Source: Catellatospora methionotrophica
GTDB lineage: Bacteria > Actinomycetota > Actinomycetes > Mycobacteriales > Micromonosporaceae
Assembly: GCF_011297335.1 (NCBI RefSeq)
Contig: NZ_JAAOTJ010000036.1
Coordinates: 1 to 44,031, forward strand
Reading direction: 5' to 3'
Length of the DNA stretch: 44,031 nt
The notes under the pieces are model-generated. The model saw only the letters and a program-made list of their open reading frames with translations. It was not told the DNA's origin and ran no database searches. This document shows, in pieces, positions 23,169 through 31,007 of the stretch. How positions within the stretch are numbered: the stretch's first letter is position 1; each line of letters starts with the position of its first letter. A program made the position numbers and the translations under genes.

Positions 23169-23573
23169 TCAGACGAGGCCGAGGCCGAGGATGAGCGTGC
23201 CCGCGGCCAGGGACGCGCCGCCGAGCGGGACGAGCCAGATGAGCTTGTTCGGCTTGGTGTCGGACGGTCGGGCGACGGACAGGAAGAAGCCCAGCGCCAT
23301 CACGATCGGCGGGGCCACCAGCAGCGCTCGGACCAGCGTCTGCGTGCCCGGGCCGTAGCCGGTCCGGTCGAGGTAGGGCAGGGCGACCAGCGCGAAGATC
23401 ACCAGTACGCCCGCGTGGGCGTGCCCGGCCGTCCACAGCGCCCGGCGTACCGGGTTGTCGAGGTAGCCGGGGATGCGCTTGACGATGCTCATCAGCAGCG
23501 ACAGCCCGCCGAAGACGATCGTCGACACGGTGATCAGCAGGATCCCGGCAGTGAGAAGGGTGGCGCTGGACAT
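23169..23573 (-). CDS. Small four-helix integral membrane protein
   Basis: A 134-residue membrane protein, family not named with confidence. Four hydrophobic segments: TLLTAGILLITVSTIVFGGL, HAGVLVIFALVALPYL, LVRALLVAPPIVMALGFFLS and LIWLVPLGGASLAAGTLILG. A conserved-looking WTAGHAHAGV histidine cluster sits at the start of helix 2. ATG 23573 has AGAGGA about six bases upstream. The promoter region carries GGATAG repeats resembling a TetR operator. The histidine pattern resembles small heme- or metal-associated membrane proteins but this is only a hint. Confidence 0.75.
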   Translation of the reverse strand: MSSATLLTAGILLITVSTIVFGGLSLLMSIVKRIPGYLDNPVRRALWTAGHAHAGVLVIFALVALPYLDRTGYGPGTQTLVRALLVAPPIVMALGFFLSVARPSDTKPNKLIWLVPLGGASLAAGTLILGLGLV

Positions 23574-23588
23574 GGCAGTCCTCTCATC

Positions 23589-23612
23589 GGATAGCGGATA
23601 GCGTCACTATCC
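23589..23612. promoter_or_regulatory. TetR-type operator candidate
   Basis: GGATAG occurs at 23589-23594 and 23596-23601, and its reverse complement CTATCC at 23607-23612, giving the inverted repeat GGATAGCGTCACTATCC plus an extra half-site. It lies 16 bases before the start of the small membrane protein gene. No TetR gene is in the neighbourhood. Confidence 0.5.
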
Positions 23613-23675
23613 AACATAGGTGCCGCGCCCGTCAACGGGATTCCGGGCGCCTAGGAGTCGCGGTTGCGCGGGTGA

Positions 23676-23738
23676 TGATCGCTGCTTGAGGTCAGAAAGT
23701 GCGGTGGGAGCGCAGATCTTGACCTCAAACGGCGATCA
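23676..23738. repeat. Imperfect 19-bp inverted repeat, dispersed-element candidate
   Basis: TGATCGCTGCTTGAGGTCA (23676-23694) and TGACCTCAAACGGCGATCA (23720-23738) pair with two mismatches around 25 bases. Its TTGATCGCCGTTTG side resembles a segment of the structured element at 36072-36189. Confidence 0.6.
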
Positions 23739-23743
23739 AGACG

Positions 23744-23792
23744 AGCGGCGGAGCGGCGGAGCGGCGGGGTGGCGGGGTGGCGGGGTGGGCGG
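23744..23792. repeat. 8-bp tandem repeat array
   Basis: AGCGGCGG occurs three times (23744-23767), followed by three GGTGGCGG-like units. The array ends nine bases before the SDR stop. It is likely a slippage-prone simple repeat without coding role. Confidence 0.7.
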
Positions 23793-23800
23793 AGTCGGGG

Positions 23801-24529
23801 TCAGCGGCCGCCGGAGACTTTGAGGGTGGCGCCGGTGGTGTAGGAGGCTTCGTCGCTGAGGAGCCAGGCGATGGCGTTGGCGACCTCTTCGGGCTGGCCG
23901 GAGCGGCCCAGCGGGGCGGCGGGGCCGAGGCGGTCGGCGCGGCCGGGTTCGCCGCTGCCGGCGTGGAATCCGGTGTGGATGATGCCGGGGGAGACCGTGT
24001 TGACCCGGATCCCGGCCGGGCCGAGCTCCTTGGACAGGCCGACGGTCAGCGTCTCGACGGCGGCTTTCGATGCGGCGTAGTGCACGTACTCGCCGGGGCT
24101 GCCCAGGTTCGCCGCGACCGAGGAGACGTTGACGATCGCGCCGCCGGGGGCCATTCGGCGGGCGGCCTCCTGGGCGCAGAGGACCGCGCCGATGACGTTG
24201 ACGTCGAACACCCGGCGCAGGTCGGCTTCGGACAGCTCGGTGAACGGGCCCATCGTGCTGCTCACCGCGGCGTTGTTGACCAGCCCGGTGGGCGTGCCGA
24301 GCGCGGCCTGCGTACGGTCGAACAGCTCGCGCACCTGCGTGCCGTCGGACACGTCGACGCGTACCGCGATGGCCCGCCGTCCGGCGGCCTCGATCTTCGC
24401 CACGACCTGTGCCGCCGCGTCGGCGTCGCCGCGGTAGCCGACGGTCACGTCATGCCCCGCCGCGGCCAGCTTCACGCAGGTGGCAGCGCCGATGCCGCGG
24501 CTTCCGCCGGTCACGATGATGATCCCCAT
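23801..24529 (-). CDS. Short-chain dehydrogenase/reductase
   Basis: A 242-residue SDR of the FabG-like classical type. Rossmann TGGSRGIG lies at 7-14, LVNNAAVSSTMG marks the NNAG region, and the catalytic Ser and Y-x-x-x-K lie in IVNVSSVAANLG and YVHYAASKAAVETL. The C-terminal GATLKVSGGR is typical. NADP(H) preference is suggested by Arg near the first strand. The substrate is unknown. ATG 24529 follows TCTAAT by six bases, so it is leaderless; the frame is open upstream to 24682 but crosses the divergent DNA-damage promoter region. Confidence 0.92.
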   Translation of the reverse strand: MGIIIVTGGSRGIGAATCVKLAAAGHDVTVGYRGDADAAAQVVAKIEAAGRRAIAVRVDVSDGTQVRELFDRTQAALGTPTGLVNNAAVSSTMGPFTELSEADLRRVFDVNVIGAVLCAQEAARRMAPGGAIVNVSSVAANLGSPGEYVHYAASKAAVETLTVGLSKELGPAGIRVNTVSPGIIHTGFHAGSGEPGRADRLGPAAPLGRSGQPEEVANAIAWLLSDEASYTTGATLKVSGGR

Positions 24530-24535
24530 CGGTCC

Positions 24536-24541
24536 ATTAGA
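24536..24541 (-). promoter_or_regulatory. -10 hexamer for leaderless SDR transcript
   Basis: TCTAAT (one mismatch from TATAAT) is six bases upstream of ATG 24529 on the minus strand. Confidence 0.45.
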
Positions 24542-24648
24542 GCAACGCGGCGCGGGTCTGGCACTGTCACCGCCGACACACCCCTCTGCGCGGAGCGCGG
24601 CGGTGCTGCGAAGATGTCCCCACTTTCCGCATGATGTCGGTGCCGCCT

Positions 24649-24694
24649 TTGTCGGTGGGCTCTGATAGAACATGCGTATCAAACATGTGTTCGG
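24649..24694 (+). promoter_or_regulatory. Dual DNA-damage control region: RecA-NDp/PafBC-type promoter and LexA-type SOS box
   Basis: TTGTCGGTG (24649-24657), eight bases, then TAGAAC (24666-24671) matches the mycobacterial RecA-independent damage promoter TTGTCRGTG-N8-TANNNT except for the last base. Just downstream, TCAAACATGTGTTCGG (24679-24694) matches the actinobacterial LexA box TCGAAC-N4-GTTCGA in 10 of 12 defined positions. The predicted transcription start falls at the box. The gene start is 53 bases further on. A second TGTCGGTG lies at 24635-24642. Confidence 0.65.
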
Positions 24695-24747
24695 CGAGGG
24701 TGGATGCGGTGGCCGTGCTGCCGCTGGTGGAGGGTGGGAGCGCGGTT

Positions 24748-25443
24748 ATGGCACTGTCGACTCAGGAGTTGACGCAGATCCAGGAGACGCTTGCGACCGG
24801 CAAGCGGCCCAGGGTCATGTTCACCGAGGCGGCCGGCCAGATCGCGGGCCAGCTGGGACAGGTCGTGCAGCTCGACGACCCGGCCGCCCACGATGAGTGG
24901 ATCATGGTGAAGTTCGGCAGCGACGTGCTGCCGTTCGCGCCCGGCGACCTCATCATCGCGCCCAAGGGCGCCACGGGCCGCAAGCCCGCGCCCGAGCCGG
25001 TTCCGGAGCCCGTCGCCCCGCCCGAGCCCGAGTTCATGATCATCCGTGAGAAGCCTGTCCGTCAGGAGCGACCCGTGTCCGTAAATCCCGAGGTGTCCGA
25101 GCAGGAGACGCCCGTCGTCGCGCCCGCCCCGCGCAGGCCCGCCGCCGGCAAGGGCCCGAAGGTCAAGCCGCCGGCCGGGCTGACCGTGACGCTGGCCTAC
25201 ACCGAGGGCGAGTGGACGGTCGGCGCGGTCCAGGGCACCAAGGCGCTCGCCAAGCCGTACATCATCAAGGCCCAGGAGGCGCTGAAGATGGTGTCGATGC
25301 TGGACGTGCCGGGGGTGCAGGAGGCGGTGGAGCACATCCTGTCCGCCGAGCGGGCCGAGGCCGAGTCGCACGCGCTGAAGCTGCGCGCGGAGCTGGCCGA
25401 GCTGGAGGCCAAGCTCGCCGAGCTGGGCGCGGCAGGCGCCTGA
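24748..25443 (+). CDS. Coiled-coil protein with predicted DNA-damage regulation
   Basis: A 231-residue soluble protein with three parts. Residues 1-77 form a compact alpha/beta domain (LTQIQETLATGKRPRVMFTE; DEWIMVKFGSDVLPFAPGDL). A Pro/Glu/Ala-rich linker runs to about 150, and residues 150-231 have a VTLAYTEGEWTVGAV strand pair followed by a long coiled coil (HALKLRAELAELEAKLAELG). It resembles actinobacterial proteins grouped under DUF6319, as far as I recall. ATG 24748 has GGGAG about nine bases upstream. The regulatory region predicts induction by DNA damage through both PafBC and LexA. A strong terminator follows, so it is monocistronic. Confidence 0.8.
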   Translation: MALSTQELTQIQETLATGKRPRVMFTEAAGQIAGQLGQVVQLDDPAAHDEWIMVKFGSDVLPFAPGDLIIAPKGATGRKPAPEPVPEPVAPPEPEFMIIREKPVRQERPVSVNPEVSEQETPVVAPAPRRPAAGKGPKVKPPAGLTVTLAYTEGEWTVGAVQGTKALAKPYIIKAQEALKMVSMLDVPGVQEAVEHILSAERAEAESHALKLRAELAELEAKLAELGAAGA

Positions 25444-25454
25444 AGTCCGACGCG

Positions 25455-25489
25455 AAGCGGGGCGGCCGTCACGGCCGCCCCGCTTTTTT
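25455..25489 (+). terminator. Strong rho-independent terminator
   Basis: A 14-bp perfect stem (25455-25468 with 25472-25485), three-base loop TCA, and a T run at 25484-25489. It ends the coiled-coil gene. The stem is symmetrical enough to act on convergent esterase transcripts as well. Confidence 0.93.
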
Positions 25490-25571
25490 CTTCGTCACCG
25501 TTCGGACCGTGGTCAGCGCCGGTCGGACCGGCGAACCGAGTCGCCGCCACGGCCCGCAGTGCGGTGTGGTG

Positions 25572-26897
25572 TCACAGTGCGGTGCAGGTCACGGTGGTGC
25601 CGGACGGGCCGCCGTTGGCCTGGAAGCCGAAGTCCGTGGAGGCGCCTGCGGCCAGGGTGCCGTTGTAACCCAGGTTGCCTACCTGGACCGTGCCGGTCGC
25701 CCCGGTGAACTGCCCGTTCCAGCCGTTGACCAGCGTCGCGCCGGACGGCAGTGCCAGTGCCACCCGCCAGCCGCCGATCCCGCCACCGCCTGCGGTCACC
25801 CGCACCGCGGCCACGTACCCGCCGGTCCACGCGTTGCTCACGGTGAACACCGCCGTGCAGCCGCCGGGCAGTGCAGAGCCGCTGGGTGACGGCGACGGCG
25901 GCCGGGACGGCGAGGGTGACACCGACGGTGACGCGCTCGGCCTAGCCGACGGCGACGAGCTGGGGGAGGCTGACGGGCTCGGGGTCGTGGTCAGGCCGAA
26001 GAAGGTGGCCGCCGCGCCGTACTGCACGGGCAGGTTGTGCGAGGTGTTGGCCATGCTGACCGCCTCGACGAGCACCTGTCCGGAGCCGTTGGCGTAGCGG
26101 GTGCGGGTCCAGCCCGACTGCGGTGTGTCGGTCGAGGTCGGCGTCTGGCTCAGGCCGTGCACGTTGGTCCACTGCTCGATCGCCTCGCCGAAGTTGACGT
26201 ACGACAGGACCTCGTCGTTGACGCCGTGCCACAGCTGCATCCGGGGCCGGGCTCCGGTGTAGCCGGGATAGGCGTTGCGGACCAGGTCACCCCACTGCTG
26301 CGGGGTCTTGACGACCTGCCCCTGCGCGCAGGCGCTGCTCCAGCTCTCCGTCCCGGCGAAGCACCCGAACGGCACCCCGGCGAACGCCGCGCCCGCCCGG
26401 TACACGTCCGGGTAGGCCCCGAGCAGGACGTTGGTCATCATGCCGCCTGACGACACCCCCGTGACGTAGGTGCGTGCCGTGTCGGCGTGGTAGGTCTGCT
26501 GCACGTACTTCGTCATCGAGACGATGCTGAGCGAGTCGCCGCCGCCGTTGTGCGTGAGCGTGGCGGACGAGGCGACGTCGAAGCAGCCGTCACTGCGGGT
26601 CACCGACGGGTAGATCACGATGAAGCCGTACTGGTCGGCGAGCCGGGCGAAGTCGGAACCGTTGTACATGGCGGTGCCGTCGCCGTGGCACCAGTGCACC
26701 GCGACCAGCAGCGCGGGCTGGGGCGCGACGGTGTTCGGGACGTAGAGGTACATGCGCAGGTTGCCGGGGTTGGCGCCGAAGCCGGTGACCTCGGTGAGGC
26801 TGGCCGCGGCGGCCGGGGTGGCGACGGTGAGGACCACCGCCGCGATCAGGGGGACGACGGCGAGCCACAGGGCGTGCAGGGCTCTGCGTGGGGTCAT
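25572..26897 (-). CDS. Secreted PHB-depolymerase-family esterase with CBM2
   Basis: A 441-residue secreted protein. A signal peptide (ALWLAVVPLIAAVVLTVATP, ending AAAA) precedes an esterase domain of the PHB depolymerase/CE1 family: oxyanion region VAVHWCHGDG, nucleophile Ser in TGVSSGGMMTN, an Asp in HGVNDEV, and His in NTSHNLPVQ. A Ser/Pro linker follows, then a carbohydrate-binding module family 2 (CTAVFTVSNAWTGGYVAAV; GGWRVALALPSGATLVNGWN) with the terminal Cys. CBM2 binds cellulose or xylan, so acetylxylan or feruloyl esterase is likelier than plastic depolymerase. ATG 26897 has AAGGAG eight bases upstream. Confidence 0.9.
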   Translation of the reverse strand: MTPRRALHALWLAVVPLIAAVVLTVATPAAAASLTEVTGFGANPGNLRMYLYVPNTVAPQPALLVAVHWCHGDGTAMYNGSDFARLADQYGFIVIYPSVTRSDGCFDVASSATLTHNGGGDSLSIVSMTKYVQQTYHADTARTYVTGVSSGGMMTNVLLGAYPDVYRAGAAFAGVPFGCFAGTESWSSACAQGQVVKTPQQWGDLVRNAYPGYTGARPRMQLWHGVNDEVLSYVNFGEAIEQWTNVHGLSQTPTSTDTPQSGWTRTRYANGSGQVLVEAVSMANTSHNLPVQYGAAATFFGLTTTPSPSASPSSSPSARPSASPSVSPSPSRPPSPSPSGSALPGGCTAVFTVSNAWTGGYVAAVRVTAGGGGIGGWRVALALPSGATLVNGWNGQFTGATGTVQVGNLGYNGTLAAGASTDFGFQANGGPSGTTVTCTAL

Positions 26898-27098
26898 GGG
26901 GCGTGCTCCTTGCCGAGGAGACGCACGTCCCGGCCGCATCGGCGAGCGGGAGATGCGCGTGTGCGCTGCCGCCACGCGGGCTCGGCCCGGTGCGCCCTCG
27001 GCAGTCGGATGGGCCGCCCACCCCGGGTGGACGGTCGTTGCTCCCGCTCGGTGAGTCTAGTGGTGTCGGTGAATGTGTGTCATGCCGCGTCGGCGAGC
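26898..27098. other. Intergenic region upstream of the esterase
   Basis: About 230 bases between the esterase start and the cydB stop. Apart from the ribosome-binding site at its left end and the hairpin at its right end I see no gene, box or repeat in it. Confidence 0.5.
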
Positions 27099-27134
27099 GG
27101 TAGCGCCGCAGCGCCGAGCGGTCGCGCTGCTACC
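27099..27134 (-). terminator. Hairpin at the end of cydAB
   Basis: GGTAGC (27099-27104) pairs with GCTACC (27129-27134) and an alternative GCAGCGC (27108-27114) pairs with GCGCTGC (27124-27130). The right arm includes the cydB stop. No T tract, so its strength is uncertain. Confidence 0.4.
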
Positions 27135-28194
27135 CGACAGCCCGGCCGCCGGGTGCGGGCATCTGCGCGGCTTCGTCGGGGATGTGCTGAACACCGATGC
27201 GCTTGCGGAACACCCAGTAGGTCCAGCCCTGGTAGAGCAGCACGATCGGGGTGAAGACCAGGGCCACCCAAGTCATGATCTTCAGGGTGTACGGCGTTGA
27301 CGACGCGTTGGTCACGGTCAGGCTGTTGGTGAGCGGGTCGACCGTGGACGGGAGCACGAACGGGTACAGGTCGGCGAACAGCGACGCGACCGCGAGCGCG
27401 ATGGCCGCGGCGGTGCCCGCGAACGCCCAGCCCTCGCGGCGGCCCTCGGGGTCGGTGCGCGACGGCGCACGGTTCGAGATCAGCCCGCCGACCAGGCACA
27501 GCGCGGCGAGTACGGCCAGCGTCACAGCGCTCGGGGTGGCCCGGCGCAGCAGGGTGACGCCGAGGAACAGCACGGCGGCGATCGCGGCGGCCACGCCCAC
27601 GCGCTCGGCCAGCCGGTTGGCCCGCTGCCGGATCTCGCCGGTGGTCTTCAGCGCCAGGAAGATCGCCCCGTGGGTCAGGAACAGCGCGACCGTGGTCAGG
27701 CCGCCGAGGATGGCGTACACGTTGAGCAGGGTGAACAGGCTGCCGGTGTAGTCGTGGGCGGCGTTGAGCGGCACGCCGCGCACGATGTTGGCGAACGCGA
27801 CGCCCCACAGGAACGCGGGCACGGCCGAGCCGAACACGATGCACCAGTCCCAGCGGCGTCGCCACGAGGTGGCCGGGCGCTTGCCGCGATACTCGAAGGC
27901 GACGCCGCGCAGGATCAGCGCCAGCAGGATCAGCAGCAGCGGCAGGTAGAACCCGGAGAACAGCGTCGCGTACCACTCGGGGAACGCGGCGAACATCGCC
28001 CCGCCCGCCGTGATGAGCCAGACCTCGTTGCCGTCCCAGACCGGCCCGATCGTGTTGATCAGCACGCGGCGTTCGCGCTCGTCGCGGCCGAGCACCGGCA
28101 GCAGCATGCCGACGCCGAAGTCGAAGCCCTCCAGCACGAAGTAGCCGATGAACAGCAGCGCGATGAGCAGGAACCACAGCGTCGACAACTCCAT
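27130..28194 (-). CDS. cydB: Cytochrome bd oxidase subunit II
   Basis: A 354-residue polytopic membrane protein. It opens LSTLWFLLIALLFIGYFVLE then GFDFGVGMLLPVLGRDE, and carries GPVWDGNEVWLITAGGAMFA and FPEWYATLFSGFYLPLLLIL, all hallmark CydB regions; eight or nine helices can be counted. It forms the bd-type terminal oxidase with CydA, reducing oxygen with electrons from menaquinol. ATG 28194 lies 12 bases after the cydA stop, so the two are cotranscribed. No cydDC assembly genes follow, as the operon ends in a hairpin. Confidence 0.97.
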   Translation of the reverse strand: MELSTLWFLLIALLFIGYFVLEGFDFGVGMLLPVLGRDERERRVLINTIGPVWDGNEVWLITAGGAMFAAFPEWYATLFSGFYLPLLLILLALILRGVAFEYRGKRPATSWRRRWDWCIVFGSAVPAFLWGVAFANIVRGVPLNAAHDYTGSLFTLLNVYAILGGLTTVALFLTHGAIFLALKTTGEIRQRANRLAERVGVAAAIAAVLFLGVTLLRRATPSAVTLAVLAALCLVGGLISNRAPSRTDPEGRREGWAFAGTAAAIALAVASLFADLYPFVLPSTVDPLTNSLTVTNASSTPYTLKIMTWVALVFTPIVLLYQGWTYWVFRKRIGVQHIPDEAAQMPAPGGRAVG

Positions 28195-28206
28195 GGCGGC
28201 ACCCTC

Positions 28207-29625
28207 TCAGTACGCGAACGCCAGCGGCCGGTCCTCGTCGGACGCGGTCTCGGGCGGCGGGGCGACGTCGGGCAGCCCGGCGCGGGCATAGTGGACCAGC
28301 AGGCCGACCTCCACGACGGCGAGCGCGCCGTAGAGCAGCGTGTAGACGACCAGGGAGGTGATCACATCACCGGAGGAGGCCGACGGCGACGCCGCGATGG
28401 CGGTCTTCATCTGGCTGAACACGATCCAGGGCTGGCGGCCCATCTCGGTGAAGATCCAGCCGAACGAGTTCGCGGCCAGCGGCAGCAGCGGCAGCGCGAT
28501 CATGCCCCACATCAGGAACCGGGTGCTCCGCCTGCCCGGCGCGGGGGAGCGGCCCTTGCGGATCGACCACAGCGACCACAGGGCCAGCAGCGCGGCCAGC
28601 ACGCCCAGGCCGATCATGAGCCGGAACGACCAGTACGTCACCGGGATGTTGGGCTTGTACTCGCCGGGGCCGAACCGGGCGGCGTACTCGGCCTGCAGGT
28701 CGTTGATGCCCTGGACCCGGCCGTCGAAGGTGCCGGTGGCCAGGAACGACAGCAGCCGCGGCACGTCCAGCGACCAGACCGGCCGGCTGCCGTCGAGCGT
28801 GCCGATGGTGAACAGCGAGAAGGGCGCGGGCTGCTCGGTGGTGTACAGGGCCTCGGCGGCGGCCATCTTCATCGGCTGCACCTCGGTCATGATCTTGCCT
28901 TGGATGTCGCCGGTGATGAACAGCAGCGCCATCGCCACCAACGACGTCCACGAGCCGAGCTTCACGGCGCTGCGGAACGCCTCGGTGTCGCGCCCGGGTC
29001 GCCGCACCAGGTGCCACATGGCCACCGCCGCCATCAGCGCGCCCGCGGTCAGGAACGCGCCGGTGACCGTGTGCGGCAGGGTGATCAGCGCGACCTTGTT
29101 GGTCAGCACCGCGCCGAAGTCGGTCAGCTCGGCCCGCCCGCGCTCCGGGTTGATCCGGAAGCCGACCGGGTTCTGCATCCACGAGTTCGCGGCCAGGATG
29201 AACGCGGCGCTGAGCACCGTGCCGACCGCCACGATCCAGATGCAGGCCAGGTGGATCCTCTTGGGCAGCTTGTCCCAGCCGAAGATCCACAGACCGAGGA
29301 ACGTCGACTCCAGGAAGAACGCCAGCAGCGCCTCCAGGGCCAGCGGCGCGCCGAAGATGTCGCCGACGAAACGCGAGTACACGCTCCAGTTCATGCCGAA
29401 CTGGAACTCCTGCACCAGGCCCGTCACCACGCCCATCGCGAAGTTGATCAGCAGCAGCTTGCCGTAGAACTTCGTCAGCTTGAGCCACTTCTCGTTCCCG
29501 GTCCGCGACCAGGCCGTCTGCAGCCCCGCGACGAGGAACGACAGGCCGATCGTGATCGGGACGAACAGGAAGTGGTACACGGTGGTGATGCCGAACTGCC
29601 ACCGGGCCAGTTCCGTCGCGTCCAT
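28207..29625 (-). CDS. cydA: Cytochrome bd oxidase subunit I
   Basis: A 472-residue heme-bearing subunit. It begins ELARWQFGITTVYHFLFVP with the heme-b595 His in YHFLF, and continues LINFAMGVVTGLVQEFQFGM, FLESTFLGLWIFGWDKLPKR and TLPHTVTGAFLTAGALM, the last containing another conserved His. The periplasmic Q-loop is of the short type seen in actinobacteria, and later NIPVTYWSFRLMIGLGVL supplies the conserved Met region. ATG 29625 has GGGGAG eight bases upstream. An ATG-like start at 29676 has no such site. TATGGT (29671-29666) is a likely -10. The enzyme supports low-oxygen or stress respiration. Confidence 0.97.
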   Translation of the reverse strand: MDATELARWQFGITTVYHFLFVPITIGLSFLVAGLQTAWSRTGNEKWLKLTKFYGKLLLINFAMGVVTGLVQEFQFGMNWSVYSRFVGDIFGAPLALEALLAFFLESTFLGLWIFGWDKLPKRIHLACIWIVAVGTVLSAAFILAANSWMQNPVGFRINPERGRAELTDFGAVLTNKVALITLPHTVTGAFLTAGALMAAVAMWHLVRRPGRDTEAFRSAVKLGSWTSLVAMALLFITGDIQGKIMTEVQPMKMAAAEALYTTEQPAPFSLFTIGTLDGSRPVWSLDVPRLLSFLATGTFDGRVQGINDLQAEYAARFGPGEYKPNIPVTYWSFRLMIGLGVLAALLALWSLWSIRKGRSPAPGRRSTRFLMWGMIALPLLPLAANSFGWIFTEMGRQPWIVFSQMKTAIAASPSASSGDVITSLVVYTLLYGALAVVEVGLLVHYARAGLPDVAPPPETASDEDRPLAFAY

Positions 29626-29744
29626 GCCGTGGGCTCCCCACCTGCCGCATCGATCCCTTTCGCCGACCATACGCACAGGTCGACGGGCCGGTGGGCGACT
29701 TCGCGGACCCTGCGTCGAACAAGTGCCCGGGCCCGTGACCGCGC

Positions 29745-30533
29745 ATGGCAGGATCGTGGACCGTGAGCCCCTCGACGAGCTGGTCCCCGCCCCCGCTGCT
29801 GCGTTTCGCGATGCTGCTCGCCGAGGGCGTGGTGCGTCTGCTGACCCGCCTGGAGGTCACCGGGGACATCCCCGAGCAGGCCCGGCGCGGGCAGCTGATC
29901 CTCGCCGCGAACCACATCAGCCCGTTCGACCCGATCGCGGTCGCGGCGGCGTTCCGCCGGCTGGGCGTGTACCCGCGGATCATGGCCAACGCGGGCCTGT
30001 TCCGAACCCCGGTGATCGGGCCGCTGATGCGCTGGCAGGGCCACATCCAGGTGGACCGTGGCGAGCCGACCGCCGCCAACGCCGTCACCGACAGCGTCAC
30101 CGCGCTCAACGAGGGCGCGATGCTGATGATCTACCCGGAGGGCCGGATCGGCCTCGACCCGGGGATGTGGCCCGAGCGCGGCCGCACCGGCGTCGGCCGC
30201 CTGGTCCTGGCCACCGGCGCCCCGGTCGTCCCGATCGCGATCTGGGGCAGCCACGAGGTCCTGCCGTACGCCGCCCCCACCGGCATGTGGCCGGTCATCT
30301 GGCGCTCGCTGCGCCACCGGCCGCTGGTACGGGTGCACGTCGGCCCGCTCGTCGACCTCACCGGCATCGAGGAGGGACGCCCCGGCGCGGCGCAGCGCAT
30401 CGCCGACCGCATCGTCGACGCGATCGCGGCCGAACTGGCCCCGCTGCGCGCCGACGAACCCGACGCCCCGCGCTTCACCGACCCGTCCCGCCCCACCGAG
30501 ACGCGCCGCGCCCGGCCCCGCAGCGCGCGCTGA
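29745..30533 (+). CDS. 1-acyl-glycerol-3-phosphate acyltransferase (PlsC-like)
   Basis: A 262-residue (or 256 from GTG 29763) acyltransferase. The catalytic H-x4-D is NHISPFDP, the second block VYPRIMANAGLFRTPVIGPL, and the third IYPEGRIGLDPG, followed by the PIAIWGSH block. A hydrophobic N-terminal helix suggests membrane contact. It transfers an acyl chain to lysophosphatidate in phospholipid synthesis or a similar acceptor. The C-terminus is an Arg/Pro tail. The start is uncertain: neither the ATG nor the GTG has a clear Shine-Dalgarno. The gene is divergent from cydAB. Confidence 0.88.
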   Translation: MAGSWTVSPSTSWSPPPLLRFAMLLAEGVVRLLTRLEVTGDIPEQARRGQLILAANHISPFDPIAVAAAFRRLGVYPRIMANAGLFRTPVIGPLMRWQGHIQVDRGEPTAANAVTDSVTALNEGAMLMIYPEGRIGLDPGMWPERGRTGVGRLVLATGAPVVPIAIWGSHEVLPYAAPTGMWPVIWRSLRHRPLVRVHVGPLVDLTGIEEGRPGAAQRIADRIVDAIAAELAPLRADEPDAPRFTDPSRPTETRRARPRSAR

Positions 30534-30576
30534 CCGGCCCGGACCGGCTCGCGCGGCTGCCGCCCGTGCCCGCGGG

Positions 30577-30795
30577 CTAGCCCCGCCGGGTGCGATAGGC
30601 CGCCACCAGTTCGCGGGTGGTGGCCAGGCCAAGCTCCTGGCGTAGGTCGGCGATGCGGCGGTTGGCCGTGCGCAGCGACAGGTACTCCGCGGCGGCCGCC
30701 GCGGCTATCGTCGCGCCGTCAGCCAGCCTGTCCAGCAGCGCACGCTGGACCGGGGACAGCTGCCGCAGCCAGTCCACAGGGTCGTCGTCGGCCAC
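30577..30795 (-). CDS. Mini LuxR-type helix-turn-helix protein
   Basis: A 72-residue protein consisting of a GerE/LuxR-like HTH: LSPVQRALLDRLADGATIAA (helices 1-2), AAEYLSLRTANRRIADLRQE (recognition helix region) and LATTRELVAAYR. No input domain exists, so it could be a stand-alone DNA-binding protein or a fragment. GTG 30795 follows AAGGGG by seven bases. It is convergent with PlsC and divergent from the GDPD gene, with about 210 bases to the latter's start. Confidence 0.75.
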   Translation of the reverse strand: MADDDPVDWLRQLSPVQRALLDRLADGATIAAAAAAEYLSLRTANRRIADLRQELGLATTRELVAAYRTRRG

Positions 30796-31007
30796 CTGAG
30801 CACCCCTTCAGAACATCAACTCCGCTAGTGGCTCGTCCCGGCGATCGCCTGGACGGCGATTCGCCGTGGACTCCCCACCAGCGGCCCCGGAAAGATCGAT
30901 TTGTTTCGACGCGGTGGTGCGGACATTCTCACCGATGTCGCCCGTTGTTGGCGAGCGGTCAGTACGCGGGCCATCCATCCGCACCCGGCAGTGGCAAGCT
31001 TTCCCAG
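30796..31007. other. Intergenic region before the GDPD gene
   Basis: About 210 bases between the mini-LuxR start and the GDPD start. It contains two palindromes, GGCGATCGCC (about 30840) and GGCGATTCGCC (about 30855). I see no clear promoter and no gene. Confidence 0.4.

Noticed and set aside
29626..29744. Rex or oxygen-responsive box upstream of cydA
   Set aside because: I looked for a TTGTGAAC-type palindrome and saw none; only a GC-rich GCCCGGGC palindrome is present.
27670..29766. A 698-codon + strand frame opposite cydAB
   Set aside because: It is rich in Gln/Arg/Asp/His as expected for the complement of GC-rich membrane-protein genes. cydA and cydB on the other strand are certain.
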